Made by a program: the position numbers and the translations under genes. From Thiomicrorhabdus sp. 6S3-12 (GTDB taxonomy: Bacteria; Pseudomonadota; Gammaproteobacteria; Thiomicrospirales; Thiomicrospiraceae): 64,000 nt of DNA. Every line of letters begins with the position of its first letter. Within the stretch, counting starts at the first letter, position 1. This document shows positions 38,701-47,550 of this stretch, in pieces. The stretch covers positions 1 through 64,000 of the forward strand of contig NZ_JAGETW010000006.1 of NCBI RefSeq assembly GCF_017571475.1. The letters run 5' to 3'. Below the pieces are notes generated by a model that ran no database searches, was not told where the DNA came from, and saw only the letters and a program-made list of their open reading frames with translations.

Positions 38701-40007
38701 TTTTGCAGTTTAATCTCCGATACGGCCAGCGCAAGCGGAAAAGTAGTGCCGTTTTTGCGCAGCCCTTCAACCTCGCGCTCGCCCTGATTGATAATATGGC
38801 CGTGACCGTTTTGAAGGTAACGGTTAATGTATTCCTGATGGTGATTGGCATACGAAGGGGGCATGATGATTTCGATATTATTGCCGATCATCTCTTGACC
38901 GGAATAGCCAAACATCTCCTCGGCTGAGCGGTTGACACGGGTAACAACGCCTTGGGCATTGATCTGGATAATCCCGGCGGCGGCATTTTCAAGAATGGCC
39001 TCATTCTGACGTAGCGGTTCGAGCGCTGAAATTTTCACCAGACGAATCAGCACGATCAGTGCGATAAAGCCGAACAGCATTAGCAGGGACTTGAACAGAA
39101 TATTGTTGAAGCGGGTGTGATAAAGCTTGTTCACCTCTTGCATAATGGTTTCATATACCAAACTCTGCATGGCATTGGAGTGTTCGACAATCGTATTGTG
39201 ATTGCCTTCCGGAAGGTGTTCGAGTTTGACGAGTTCATTCCCCGACTGGTGCAGGGGGCGAAGATAATCGATTGTGATTTGCTGGTAGTCTTTAGCGATA
39301 GTTCCAAGCTTTTCGAAAATCAGCGGATAGGTTTGGAAGAGGTTTTGATCAGCGTCCAGTTGCAGCCCGTTTTTTTCCATAATCAGGCTGATATCCAGTA
39401 TGTGCTTGCGTAGCTGCGGGCTTGGCTTTTCAGCATAAATTTCCAGCATGCTCAACAGTCTGCGGTAGCGGCTGTTCCAGATCTTAAACTGCCAGGCAAA
39501 CTCACTTAAGGCACTGATGTTGTTATTGAAGTAATGGCTGTTGAAAAGCTTTTTCTTGGCGTTGATTAGAATGTTCTGGAGCTCAAGAGGCGGGATCTCT
39601 TCGCCTTCGTAGGGGGAGTAATAGCAGCTTTTTCCGCTGGCGCAGTTCTCGATTACCTGTCGTTTATCTTTAAAGTTTGTCCAGGCTATTTCGAGTCCGG
39701 GAATCTCGAAGAGCGGCGTGCTTCCAAGAAAGTTTGCCATTAAGGCATCGGTTTTCTGTTGCGAGGCCTGCCAGAAAGTAAAGTAATGGCTTTCGCCGTT
39801 AATCAGTCGGTAACCGAGGTTGTCCTCTTCGCTTAACTGATTGGTCGTTTCTATGATCTTGATGGCGTCTTTAGAGCTTTCGATCCATTTGATCTCTTCG
39901 GACAGCGTTGAGAGATTTTCTCCCAATATCCAGACAAATAAGGCAAAAATCAATACCGAAACGGCTTGTAAACTCAGAGTTGCGGTATGGATCTTTTGTG
40001 CCTTCAT
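35799..40007 (-). CDS. Hybrid sensor histidine kinase (PAS-GAF-HK-REC-REC-Hpt)
   Basis: A 1402-residue phosphorelay kinase. Membrane helices at about 10-28 and 303-324 bound a periplasmic sensor of about 270 residues that includes two cysteines (122, 128). Then a PAS domain (335-450), GAF (about 465-635), HisKA with H675 ([12 protein letters not shown]), the ATPase domain (780-895; [15 protein letters not shown]), a first receiver with D961, a second receiver with D1108 and a C-terminal Hpt domain with H1257 (HSFKG). No output regulator is adjacent. It follows the outer-membrane barrel gene by 23 bases, making it the last gene of a three-gene operon. Confidence 0.93.
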   Translation of the reverse strand: MKAQKIHTATLSLQAVSVLIFALFVWILGENLSTLSEEIKWIESSKDAIKIIETTNQLSEEDNLGYRLINGESHYFTFWQASQQKTDALMANFLGSTPLFEIPGLEIAWTNFKDKRQVIENCASGKSCYYSPYEGEEIPPLELQNILINAKKKLFNSHYFNNNISALSEFAWQFKIWNSRYRRLLSMLEIYAEKPSPQLRKHILDISLIMEKNGLQLDADQNLFQTYPLIFEKLGTIAKDYQQITIDYLRPLHQSGNELVKLEHLPEGNHNTIVEHSNAMQSLVYETIMQEVNKLYHTRFNNILFKSLLMLFGFIALIVLIRLVKISALEPLRQNEAILENAAAGIIQINAQGVVTRVNRSAEEMFGYSGQEMIGNNIEIIMPPSYANHHQEYINRYLQNGHGHIINQGEREVEGLRKNGTTFPLALAVSEIKLQNDSEFIGILTDLTERNEARDAAQLRNKLLDALKTATEASVATQDGENKVWDKLLKVILGITGSESGFIAEVVYKDDSHQRCLKMHAMSNLAWDKESQYMYDQFKQSQESFCSPDTLIGQVLYKEHMIINNHMESDPRSQKTPNGHPKLKRFICIPIKKGNQLIGIYALANSRTPYNEKVVELLEPFHSTCLVMFTGMHEAEIRKQLMEELHTATQEAISAKEEAEAAAETKAMFLANMSHEIRTPMNAIIGMAYLALRTKLDPRQKYYVERIHSAGESLLKIINDILDFSKVEAGKMEIESIPMKLEEVLGNSASLLAETIQQRPLELLVEIKSKDVLGNAGWVLCDPLRLEQVINNLLSNALKFTEEGYVKLSIDGKFTGKTIQVHIEVEDTGIGMTQDQVANLFQQFSQADGSTTRKYGGTGLGLAISQKIINLLDGTIRVKSEKDKGSTFYFDLDLPVAPQRRDPTQIKENLKALIVDDVKIAQEILGNLLKIYGLQITSCSNVDEAQKVVCTEEFDLIFIDMVMPEKDGEEFIKFIKQHCPAQLPKCILVSAYDQESMAELGNRYEIPDVLSKPVLPKHIEQLLAQHFPHLRSTLKLETTNGEIDQNMDLNVSGMKILLAEDNLLNQQIAVELMESKGAQVTVVNNGLEAVKELQAKGPDFYEMVFMDVQMPEMDGHTATKTIRKDPQFSKLPIIAMTAHALEEERQQSFASGMNDHLNKPVDPQELYRILGKYYHGDASAFSDSNMSSNDKESIYSKKGQAFKWVNLEEGLRMAGGSEKLYHSILEQYVDKYQNLPEHFLQFQEDNNYPEMLRLIHSFKGISATVGAQKLSAHSAELENFLKEHEQDWTTNQNELEERLTKLENTRQAAFEELSVYLQTLNDEETKSHPDTSSPVDATEHQDKLNQLKAMLESFDGEATVYFENNQTLFEKLLDKKRFNTLLHAINNFDFDKALETINSTDE

Positions 40008-40030
40008 AGGGGGTCAGGTCCTTGATGGGG

Positions 40031-41239
40031 TTAGAACTTTTTATGATAGTTTAACTGACCCGACAGCACTGACCAGTGTTTATCCATTTCGTTGTCGTCA
40101 TATTCCGGGAATATCGGTATATTCGCGTGCCCCTGACGATGATCGTATTGCGCCGTGAAGTTCAGCTCCGGAAGAATGTGCCAGCGTAATGCCAGGGTTG
40201 AGACCTTGCTGTAACCACGCAGATTGTCTTCATCTCTTTTGTCGTTGTTACCCAGATAGTAGGAATAACGAAGCCACGTTTCCAGGCTCGGCAAAGGGAG
40301 CCATTGCCATTGGAAATAGTAAGCATGGCCTTTGGTGTCGATATTGTCAGAGGGTTGGAAAGTGTATTCGATATCGGTATGGGTCTGGATATCCATATAT
40401 TCCGAACTGAAAATATGGTTTTTGTATTGATACTGGGCTGAAAGCATATGTAGGCCTACAGCGTATCGGGCATCGCTGATAAGGCCCGTGATTGCAGGGT
40501 CCAGATCGATCAAGGGTTCGGCATTCATATAGCTGTAATTGAAGCGCATACTTGGGAGTGCATTCGGTTCAAAATACAGGTTGAGCCCGTATTTTCTCAT
40601 GCGGTTGATGTCACCGCGGTTATCGATCCCTTTCAGAAGATAGAGTTCAAGCGAATCGTCGGAACTCGATTTTTCACCGTAATAGGCGTCAACTTCCAGG
40701 GTTCCGCCGGAAAGGAAATGGGTTGAATAGAGGTTGACGCCGTCGGTGGAAACCATAAAGTCGCGCAGCCCTTCGAAATAGATAGCGCTTGGTAAAAAGA
40801 TTCCAGGCCGCGAAGAAGGGTAGTCACGCGAATCATTGTATAGACCGTAAGGGGTTTTGACGCGCCCGGCACGAATGCCCGCTCTGTTGAGTCCATTGTC
40901 GAAAAGCAGATAATCCGCCAGAAGGTAATCGATCTTGGGCTCACCTTCATAGATGTCACCGAAAGTCTGTGAGAGAAGCTGGCCGCTGAAACGCCAGTCG
41001 GAGTTGTAAATCCAGTTCAGGTTCAAACCAATTTCATTCAGTTTGAAAGATCCTTCTTCCGAGTCCTTGGTTAAAAACGGACTGTCATACGACTTAATGA
41101 ATCCCTGTGAGATAAAAGCGTTGGCTTGGACTTCTGCACTTGCTGGAGATGCCGCCATTGCTGAGGCTAGAATCATGGCGCAGGAAAGTCTGCAGGCGGA
41201 TTTGCCGAAACGGTTTCGGAGATGCATGGCCGGGAACAT
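40031..41239 (-). CDS. Outer-membrane beta-barrel, porin-like
   Basis: A 402-residue protein with an N-terminal signal (about 12-35, cleavage after ASA) and a mature part of alternating amphipathic strands rich in Tyr/Asp/Asn, ending LNYHKKF with a terminal aromatic, the signal for barrel insertion. No OmpA or TonB-receptor plug is seen. GGAGAG lies 6 bases before the ATG at 41239, and this ATG overlaps the stop of the upstream PstS-like gene (TAATG). The coupling suggests it delivers or monitors a ligand with its neighbours. Confidence 0.8.
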   Translation of the reverse strand: MFPAMHLRNRFGKSACRLSCAMILASAMAASPASAEVQANAFISQGFIKSYDSPFLTKDSEEGSFKLNEIGLNLNWIYNSDWRFSGQLLSQTFGDIYEGEPKIDYLLADYLLFDNGLNRAGIRAGRVKTPYGLYNDSRDYPSSRPGIFLPSAIYFEGLRDFMVSTDGVNLYSTHFLSGGTLEVDAYYGEKSSSDDSLELYLLKGIDNRGDINRMRKYGLNLYFEPNALPSMRFNYSYMNAEPLIDLDPAITGLISDARYAVGLHMLSAQYQYKNHIFSSEYMDIQTHTDIEYTFQPSDNIDTKGHAYYFQWQWLPLPSLETWLRYSYYLGNNDKRDEDNLRGYSKVSTLALRWHILPELNFTAQYDHRQGHANIPIFPEYDDNEMDKHWSVLSGQLNYHKKF

Positions 41240-41751
41240 TATTTGCTCTCCTTTAGAATAGATGTTTGTGAGAGTCTATAAAGGTTTCGTGTTGAAATGT
41301 AGCCAACTGCACCGGGTGTTTTATAAACGTTTTGGATCATCTCTTCTTCATTCAGGAGTTCTATCGGAGCGATACCGCGACCGCTGAAAATCAGTCTGTT
41401 CCAGATTCGTTGAATCTGGTAAACGTTGGTATTCAGGTATTTATGAACGAACTCTCTGTGAACGGGGTTGTTTACCGGAAGGATAAAGGCCTGTATCGGC
41501 AGACCGTTTGGCCAGCTTCGTAACTTAGAGGTGAATATTTTATCGATCATTTCCGGGCTGTAGGCGTTTTGCTTCTGATATTCGACGACATGGCCATTAG
41601 GGTAGTGGACGATAACGGAGACGGTGGCATCCGCCGCGGCTAGGATTTGGACATTCAAGAGTAGACTCAACGAAAGAATGCCAACGAAAGTAGAGAATAA
41701 TTTCCGCCGATTAAGGTCCGTCTTTAGGTGGTAAGAAGAAAATATCGCCAC
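41239..41751 (-). CDS. Small PstS-like periplasmic binding-domain protein
   Basis: A 170-residue exported protein of the PBP-like (phosphate-type) superfamily. The visible motif is the second-lobe pattern FTSKLRSWPNGLPIQAFILP, then HREFVHKYL and IQRIWNRLIFSGRG, and TPGAVGYIS. This resembles the latter half of PstS-type proteins, so it is about half the usual size. I chose a GTG at 41751, with AAGGA 7 bases upstream, which gives a clean signal peptide (about 15-41); an ATG at 41844 would give an atypical long N-terminus. Its stop overlaps the barrel start. No pst transporter genes are near. Confidence 0.72.
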   Translation of the reverse strand: MAIFSSYHLKTDLNRRKLFSTFVGILSLSLLLNVQILAAADATVSVIVHYPNGHVVEYQKQNAYSPEMIDKIFTSKLRSWPNGLPIQAFILPVNNPVHREFVHKYLNTNVYQIQRIWNRLIFSGRGIAPIELLNEEEMIQNVYKTPGAVGYISTRNLYRLSQTSILKESK

Positions 41752-41844
41752 TGCATGATCCTTAAAATGATGAAGACAGCTTAGGAGTAATGCCGAGTAA
41801 ATGCTGCTTACGACTATGATTTCATAAGCCTTGGATACTGTCAA

Positions 41845-42036
41845 TTTCGTATTGCCTGCTTAAAATCAACTATTTAGGTGAAATCTAAAACAAATTTTCT
41901 TAAAAGCCTGAGCAGAAGAGACGCTTTTAAGTTTTTATTCAAGCAGGTTACGGCATTTTGGCAGAGGTGGGAATTCGTGCATTTTCGCGCATTGATTTGC
42001 TGTTGGTGAAAGTTTTTAAAAATCGCTGCAAAAGAG
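41845..42036. other. Intergenic region between the PstS-like gene and the tRNA-Arg promoters
   Basis: Divergent spacer of about 190 bases (longer from the chosen GTG start). I see no gene; it should hold the minus-strand promoter of the PstS-like operon, which I could not pin down. Confidence 0.4.
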
Positions 42037-42064
42037 TTGACAGGCGATTTTTAGTCCCTATAAT
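42037..42064 (+). promoter_or_regulatory. Consensus sigma-70 promoter P1 upstream of tRNA-Arg
   Basis: Perfect TTGACA (42037-42042), 16-base spacer, perfect TATAAT (42059-42064), followed by ACGCGC. It lies about 115 bases before the tRNA and duplicates the layout of P2. Confidence 0.8.
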
Positions 42065-42134
42065 ACGCGCTCAACAGGCAAGCGATGAACCTCTTGGAAC
42101 AAGCAAGCCTAGCGCAAAAAAGTTTAAATTTTAT

Positions 42135-42163
42135 TTGACATAGATAAAGTTGATAACTATAAT
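42135..42163 (+). promoter_or_regulatory. Consensus sigma-70 promoter P2 of tRNA-Arg
   Basis: Perfect TTGACA (42135-42140), 17-base spacer, perfect TATAAT (42158-42163), followed by ACGCGC. It ends 16 bases before the mature tRNA, the expected position. Confidence 0.88.
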
Positions 42164-42179
42164 ACGCGCCACAAACAAA

Positions 42180-42256
42180 GCGCCCGTAGCTCAACTGGAT
42201 AGAGTACTCGGCTACGAACCGAGCGGTTAGGGGTTCGACTCCCTTCGGGCGCGCCA
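42180..42256 (+). tRNA. tRNA-Arg (anticodon ACG)
   Basis: A 77-base tRNA with acceptor stem GCGCCCG/CGGGCGC, D-arm GCTCAACTGGATAGAGT, anticodon loop CTACGAA with ACG at 42214-42216, T-loop GTTCGACTC, and encoded CCA. A34 is the site that TadA (also in this window) converts to inosine so that CGU, CGC and CGA can be read. Confidence 0.97.
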
Positions 42257-42263
42257 TTATTCT

Positions 42264-42297
42264 TAAACCTCGTTAGTGTAAACTGACGGGGTTTTTT
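42264..42297 (+). terminator. Intrinsic terminator after tRNA-Arg
   Basis: AACCTCGTTAGT pairs with ACTGACGGGGTT using G-U pairs, followed by a T-run. Confidence 0.8.
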
Positions 42298-42343
42298 GCT
42301 TTTAGGCTGTTGAGAAGCTTTTGATAAAATTCGGCAAAAAAAT

Positions 42344-42375
42344 AACCCAGTAGTTTTTGGCTACTGGGTTTTTTT
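42344..42375. terminator. Bidirectional intrinsic terminator
   Basis: AACCCAGTAG (42344-42353) pairs with CTACTGGGTT (42361-42370), with A-run before and T-run after. It mainly serves the minus-strand exported-protein gene. Confidence 0.88.
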
Positions 42376-42406
42376 ATGTAATGCCATAACGGGTTTGTTG
42401 TGCGGT

Positions 42407-42775
42407 TTAAATTCCCTGCTGTGGTTTAGCGCTCCAGTTACATAGGCAGTCTTCATATGCCTGATTGCTGAACTGCTGGATAACGTGCTGTTTGGCTTCA
42501 TCATCAAGTTGAACAGGCACTTTATAGGCTTTTTGTAAATATTGATAGGCGATGCTGTTGGCTTGTTTGTATTCCCAGCCTTGCTCAAGTAAGCGGTTGC
42601 CGACAGCCGTCATGACTTGACCTTCTTGTCGGGAGCTGATTACGTCCTGTGCTACGACTTTCATGAGTTCACAGCTGATTTGTTTGGTTGAAGGCGTTGT
42701 TTGAGCGCTGGCAATTGGGGCGGAGAAGATGGACGCGATTAAAGCGCCGGATGCAATTAAAGTGGTAGTTTTCAT
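42407..42775 (-). CDS. Small exported protein, unknown
   Basis: A 122-residue protein with a strong Sec signal peptide (1-24, cleavage after ASA). The mature part is helical with three cysteines (one near residue 35 in ISCELMK and a CLC near the end), so at least one disulfide is likely in the periplasm. I do not recognise a family. Single gene between terminators on both sides. Confidence 0.65.
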   Translation of the reverse strand: MKTTTLIASGALIASIFSAPIASAQTTPSTKQISCELMKVVAQDVISSRQEGQVMTAVGNRLLEQGWEYKQANSIAYQYLQKAYKVPVQLDDEAKQHVIQQFSNQAYEDCLCNWSAKPQQGI

Positions 42776-42909
42776 AATGGTACCTCTGGTTCTATTGCGG
42801 AAAATGGCTTATAACCATGTATTAAGAGTACTTATCTTTGTCGCGAAATTAAAATAAAAATAATTTCTCCTCTATTGTCTGCTTCTATATTACGCAATGC
42901 TAATGTATA

Positions 42910-42936
42910 AAAAAGCCCGCATAATGCGGGCTTTTA
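42910..42936. terminator. Bidirectional intrinsic terminator
   Basis: AAAAGCCCGCAT and ATGCGGGCTTTT arms form a near-perfect palindrome after the chemoreceptor gene. Confidence 0.9.
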
Positions 42937-42958
42937 GTTTGTTTTAACGGATTTTGGG

Positions 42959-45409
42959 TTAGAACTCTTCCCAACTTTCGTCGGTTGTATTCTTTTTGAG
43001 CGGGCTAATAATTTCCGGTTTGGACGCCGGCTGCTCTTTGGCCCCTTGGTTTTGCGGTTTGGATCTTTCGATCTTTGTCGCGCTGCTTGGATTTGTTGCG
43101 ATTGCAGCAGGTTGGGTTCCGTGCGCTTTTTGAGAATTTCTTCTGGCTTGTTCGGTGAATTCGACAGCGATTTTGAATTGCTGCATGCGTTCGACAAGTC
43201 CCGATGTTTGCTGTTCGATTGAGGCGACACTTCGGGCAGAATCTTCGACGAGAACGGCGTTCTCCTGGGTGTTGCTGTCCAGCGAAGCAATCGCCTGGTT
43301 TAATTGCTCGACGCCTTGAGCCTGTTCGTTCGATGAGGCGGCAATTTCAGCGACAATACTGGTGACCTGTTGGATTGCATCATTGATTTCGTTGAGTGAA
43401 TCGCCCGAGTTTTGCGCCAGTTGGGTACCTTGCTGAATTTTTTCAACCGAGCGATCGATCAGGCCTTTAATCTCTTTGGCGGCATCGGCGGATTTTCCTG
43501 CCAAAGCGCGTACTTCACCGGCTACAACGGCAAATCCTCGACCGTGTTCACCGGCACGTGCTGCTTCTACAGCCGCGTTGAGAGCCAGTAGGTTGGTCTG
43601 GAAGGCGATGGAGTCGATAAGGCCGATGATCTGCTCGATCTGTTCCGAAGAAGTTTTAATCTGTTGCATGGCGTCAATGGTTTGCGCCATGATTGCAGCC
43701 CCTTGCTGGGTTTTTTGCGAGGCTTTTTCGGTTAACTGATCCGCCTGTTGTGCGTTTGAGGCGTTGTTGCGGATCGTCGAGGTCATCTCTTCCATTGTTG
43801 CAGCGGTCTGTTCAATTGACGCCGCTTGTTGCTGGATTCGTCCGGAGAGGTTTTCATTGCGGATGGATGTTGCTCTCATGTCTTCGGCAATACCGTGTAC
43901 AACATGGTTTACCTCCGCCAGTGTATGCGACAGGTTGTCCAGTGAGCTGTTAATGGCATCTTTGATCTCGCCCAAGCCGCCTTCGTATTCGCCTTGTACG
44001 CGATGGGTTAAATCACTTTCAGCCAGTGCATGGATTGCATCGGCAATATTGTGGTTGGCTGTAGCGATGGCGCTGGACATATGGTTAATCTGTTCGCCCA
44101 AGTCATAGATAAAGCCGTCGAGAACGCTGACATCGATCTGCTCGCCGATATGACCTTTAGCGGCTTTCTCTACCATGGTTTTCAGATTGGTTTCGACTTT
44201 GGATTGCATTTCTGCCATCTTCGCTTCTTGAGTAACGTCTTTCCACTCGGTGACAAAGCCCTCGCGGGAACCGTCGATATTCCAAATTGGGTTAACAATA
44301 ATTTTAAGGTGGAGTTCTCCGAGCGAGAGATCGGCGATATAGGTCTCTTTCAGCTCTTTCAATAGTTTGCGCTGATGGGCCGGATTTACGTGGAAGATGT
44401 CGATGTTTTTGCCGATCAAGTCATCCGCCTTGAAATGTGGGAGCATTTTCTGGATGTCCGCTTCAACGTTTTTCAGGGTTTTTAAGATCGACTCGTTCAT
44501 ATAGGTGATATTGAGATCTTCGTCCGCGATCATAATGTTCGACGTGCTTTGGTCGACAACGTGAGTGATGATTTCCGCTTTGTTCATATTGCAGCGAATC
44601 GCGCGGATCATGCAGTTGATATATTGTCCGAGTTTATGGGTTTCCGCTGATCCGGTTTCCGGCATGACCGCATCCAGATTCATGCCTTCTTCGTTCGGGA
44701 AGGCGGTAAGAATGCTGTCGCGCAAGGCCACGATCGGCTTGACCAGACGTTGTCGAACCAGCAGTTCTATCGCCAAGAAGTTAATCAGGATAAGGATGAT
44801 GACGAAGGTGAGCAGTTCGGTTACGCGAAAAGTGGCGCTTTCCTGGTTTAGCTGTGTGATTTTGGCATCGCTGGTGGTTTCGATGTATTTAAACCAGGCT
44901 TCTTTGGCTTTAATGGCTGGCCGGTCATCAACGACGACCTGGCTGTCAATATAGTCAGCCGGCGCGCCCTGTTGTTTGAGTTCCAAGACGATCTGCGCTT
45001 TTTGCGCGAATTCGTTGACGGTGTTGCGAATGGTCTCGATTGATTCGCTTTCTATTGGCGAAAGGTCGCCTAAATTTTGGTATTTTTGCAGCGCCTGGTT
45101 GAGGTTTTTGACGTTGTCGTTAAAGGCTTCGAGATAGCTGGAGGTGCGGTAATCGCTATCGCCACGCAGGATGAAATTCTTGAAGTTGTGAATAAATTGT
45201 CCGTAACCGAGTTGGGCATCGATTTCATGGAAAGTTTTGCGCTTTTCCTGAATGTTGGCGTGTAAAGTTTCCAGTTCGGTGTTGTATTGCTTATCAACTG
45301 CAATATAGATAGAGACTCCGATGATATTGATCGCTAGAAACAGGATCGTGTAGATCGTCAGGAGAAGTTTAATGGACTTTCCGGTGTTGCCTTTTTCCAT
45401 GCTTGACAT
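42959..45409 (-). CDS. Methyl-accepting chemotaxis protein with PAS domain
   Basis: A membrane chemoreceptor of 816 residues. Helices at about 13-36 and 200-218 bound a helical periplasmic domain (about 37-195). A PAS domain (about 285-390) precedes the signalling region. The highly conserved hairpin tip ([23 protein letters not shown] followed by [15 protein letters not shown]) is intact. The tail after the signalling helices is a Pro/Ser/Lys-rich linker ending SWEEF, an xWxxF pentapeptide that docks CheR/CheB in other bacteria. Monocistronic. Confidence 0.95.
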   Translation of the reverse strand: MSSMEKGNTGKSIKLLLTIYTILFLAINIIGVSIYIAVDKQYNTELETLHANIQEKRKTFHEIDAQLGYGQFIHNFKNFILRGDSDYRTSSYLEAFNDNVKNLNQALQKYQNLGDLSPIESESIETIRNTVNEFAQKAQIVLELKQQGAPADYIDSQVVVDDRPAIKAKEAWFKYIETTSDAKITQLNQESATFRVTELLTFVIILILINFLAIELLVRQRLVKPIVALRDSILTAFPNEEGMNLDAVMPETGSAETHKLGQYINCMIRAIRCNMNKAEIITHVVDQSTSNIMIADEDLNITYMNESILKTLKNVEADIQKMLPHFKADDLIGKNIDIFHVNPAHQRKLLKELKETYIADLSLGELHLKIIVNPIWNIDGSREGFVTEWKDVTQEAKMAEMQSKVETNLKTMVEKAAKGHIGEQIDVSVLDGFIYDLGEQINHMSSAIATANHNIADAIHALAESDLTHRVQGEYEGGLGEIKDAINSSLDNLSHTLAEVNHVVHGIAEDMRATSIRNENLSGRIQQQAASIEQTAATMEEMTSTIRNNASNAQQADQLTEKASQKTQQGAAIMAQTIDAMQQIKTSSEQIEQIIGLIDSIAFQTNLLALNAAVEAARAGEHGRGFAVVAGEVRALAGKSADAAKEIKGLIDRSVEKIQQGTQLAQNSGDSLNEINDAIQQVTSIVAEIAASSNEQAQGVEQLNQAIASLDSNTQENAVLVEDSARSVASIEQQTSGLVERMQQFKIAVEFTEQARRNSQKAHGTQPAAIATNPSSATKIERSKPQNQGAKEQPASKPEIISPLKKNTTDESWEEF

Positions 45410-45722
45410 CCTCTCAGCAGGCTTGTTTTGTGATATACCCCATAAATGATAGGGGAGCCTGAAGTGTAATAGAAATACGAATAAGTACTTATTGTAAGCG
45501 GTGAATCAATTCGTTGATGTGCTTTTTTGCAGGTCTGAACTGTTATCTGTAGGTAAATGGTGTATTAACAGGAATAATGGCGATGATTATACGCCCAAAA
45601 GCGGAGGATCTGAGTTCAGTGCGGTTATTGATGCTTGGAAAGTTTGAGAAAAAGTATTATTTGAATGCTTTATGAATAGATAAAAAGAGGGCGAATTGCC
45701 CTCTTTTGATATCGGGATTGTT
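45410..45722. other. Intergenic region between the chemoreceptor gene and trpS
   Basis: 313 bases. It contains the trpS terminator at 45683-45706 and the upstream region of the chemoreceptor. No ORF or RNA gene seen. Confidence 0.55.
45683..45706. terminator. Intrinsic terminator after trpS
   Basis: AAAAGAGGGC and GCCCTCTTTT with a 5-base loop. On the minus strand it ends the trpS transcript. Confidence 0.85.
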
Positions 45723-46730
45723 TTATGGAAGAACGAAACCGATTGTTTCCTGGAAGTCTTGCAACGTTTTTTGTGCTTGCGAGCGAGCGCTTTTAGCACC
45801 GTCGGCAAGAATTGCTTTAAGCTCTGCTTCGTCTCCGCGAATCTGCTTGAAGCGTTCCTGTATCGGCGACAGATAGTCGGCTACCAGTTCACCCAGTTCG
45901 ACTTTCAGGTGGCCGTACATTTTGCCTTCGAAGTGTTTGACCACTTCGTCGATCGATTTGCCGCTGATCACCGAGTAGATGGTCAGCAGGTTGGAAACGC
46001 CTGGTTTGTTTTCCACATCGTAGTAAATTTCGGAGCCGGAATCGGTAACCGCTTTTTTGAATTTTTTAAGGATTTTTTTCGGGTCATCGGCCAGGGCGAT
46101 GAAGTTGTCCTTATTTTCGTCCGATTTCGACATTTTCGAGGTCGGATCCTGCAGGCTCATAATTCGACCTCCGGAAGTAGCTGGTGGAATGAAAGGTTCC
46201 GGTACTTTAAATATTTCGCGCTCGAATTTATTGTTCAGACGAATGGCCAGATCTCGGGTTAATTCCAGATGCTGTTTCTGATCTGCTCCGACTGGAACCA
46301 TTTCGGTTTGATAGAGCAGGATATCAGCAGCCATCAGAACAGGGTAGTCGAAAAGCCCGACATTGATGTTCTGAGAATGTTTCGCGGATTTATCTTTGAA
46401 CTGCGTCATGCGGTTCAATTCACCCATATAGGTATAGCAGTTCAGGATCCAGGACAATTCAGCGTGTTCCGGGACGTGCGATTGAATAAATACCGTGCTC
46501 TTGTCCGGATCAATCCCGGAGGCCAGATACCATGCAACAAAGTCCAGGCTACGGTTTTTAAGGTCGATAGGGCTTTGCTCTACCGTAATGGCGTGCATAT
46601 TGACCAGGGAAAACAGGCAGTTATAGTCGTCCTGCATTTTGACCCAGTTTTTAATTGAGCCGATATAGTTGCCAATCATCAGGTCGCCGGAAGGCTGGAT
46701 TCCGCTAAAAAGAGTCGGTTTTGCTGTCAT
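45723..46730 (-). CDS. trpS: Tryptophanyl-tRNA synthetase
   Basis: Class I synthetase of 335 residues, close to E. coli (334). The HIGH-type motif appears as IGNYIGS near residue 20 in [19 protein letters not shown], and KMSKS is intact in [13 protein letters not shown] near 200. The short minus-strand gene follows an ICMT-like gene 111 bases upstream. Confidence 0.96.
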   Translation of the reverse strand: MTAKPTLFSGIQPSGDLMIGNYIGSIKNWVKMQDDYNCLFSLVNMHAITVEQSPIDLKNRSLDFVAWYLASGIDPDKSTVFIQSHVPEHAELSWILNCYTYMGELNRMTQFKDKSAKHSQNINVGLFDYPVLMAADILLYQTEMVPVGADQKQHLELTRDLAIRLNNKFEREIFKVPEPFIPPATSGGRIMSLQDPTSKMSKSDENKDNFIALADDPKKILKKFKKAVTDSGSEIYYDVENKPGVSNLLTIYSVISGKSIDEVVKHFEGKMYGHLKVELGELVADYLSPIQERFKQIRGDEAELKAILADGAKSARSQAQKTLQDFQETIGFVLP

Positions 46731-46841
46731 GATTCGTCTAAACTTTTGTTTGGGTTGATAGATGCCGCAGACGGCAGAAAATAATTAAATAGCGAAGTAT
46801 TTTCGCACGTTTAGAGCAGAATCTCCAGAGGGCCGGACGGC

Positions 46842-47309
46842 TCAAAAAAGATAGGGGAGCAGTCTGCGGGTTTTATCTTGATAAAGCGCATAATCTTGTA
46901 GTTTGCGTTTCAGCAGGGCTTCTTCGTAGGAGAGTTTGAGAATCAAGGTTAAAGCCAGTAACAGAAACAGTAGCCAGATCGCCGCACGGTTTTCGCTTAT
47001 CGCAACCGGCGCGAAGAAATAAAGAATACTGGCGTACATGGGATGGCGGATAAAACGGTACGGCCCCGTCGTCACAAGATCAATCTCCGGCATGGGATCG
47101 GGGATAATATTGAAGTGTCCCAGATGCATGGTCTTAAGTGCCCAGAGACCTAGCAGAATGGCCGCGCTTTGGATAATGAGTACCCAGTAGTCGAGTGACC
47201 ATGGAAAGCTTGAAAAGGTCAGCAGGGCGATCAGCGCGAACTGGAAAAAAACCAGTCCGTAAGACCAGATTGGATGCGGGATTTTTGCAGTTTTTCCGTT
47301 TGGGGTCAT
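46842..47309 (-). CDS. Isoprenylcysteine carboxyl methyltransferase family membrane protein
   Basis: A 155-residue protein with four predicted membrane helices and the ICMT/PEMT methyltransferase signature GPYRFIRHPMYASIL near residue 82, followed by a cytoplasmic Tyr-Glu-Glu motif (KLSYEEALL). In bacteria these proteins methylate small substrates such as lipids or sulfur compounds; the substrate here is unknown. The ORF extends upstream to 47420 but the first 37 residues are low-complexity and unlike the family, so I chose the ATG at 47309. Confidence 0.8.
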   Translation of the reverse strand: MTPNGKTAKIPHPIWSYGLVFFQFALIALLTFSSFPWSLDYWVLIIQSAAILLGLWALKTMHLGHFNIIPDPMPEIDLVTTGPYRFIRHPMYASILYFFAPVAISENRAAIWLLFLLLALTLILKLSYEEALLKRKLQDYALYQDKTRRLLPYLF

Positions 47310-47550
47310 TTGTGGTTTTCCAGGTCTGTTGAGGTGATCGTTGCCGTTTTTGTTTAAAGTGTGCTTGCAAAGACCGGAAAGCAGGCGGAAAATCGAGTAC
47401 TTGCGTTGCAGTCTGGGCAAAAGGCGTTAAAATGGGAAAAATTTTTTATGACTTTCTTAAAGTTTCACCACTTATAAACTGAACCTAGTTTACAGTGCAA
47501 TTAGTTTAGCGGTCAGCAGGCAGCGTTTCAGAGATATTAAATCACAATCT

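Noticed and set aside
41239-41844. ATG at 41844 as the start of the PstS-like gene
   Set aside because: It gives an N-terminus with an interrupted hydrophobic stretch followed by a second signal; the GTG at 41751 has a good ribosome site and gives one clean signal peptide.
41958-42143. Short plus-strand ORF before tRNA-Arg
   Set aside because: It covers promoter P1, has no ribosome site and low-complexity residues.
42051-42257. Minus-strand ORF overlapping tRNA-Arg
   Set aside because: MARPKGVEPLTARF-type sequence is the antisense of the tRNA and of its promoter, a known misannotation.
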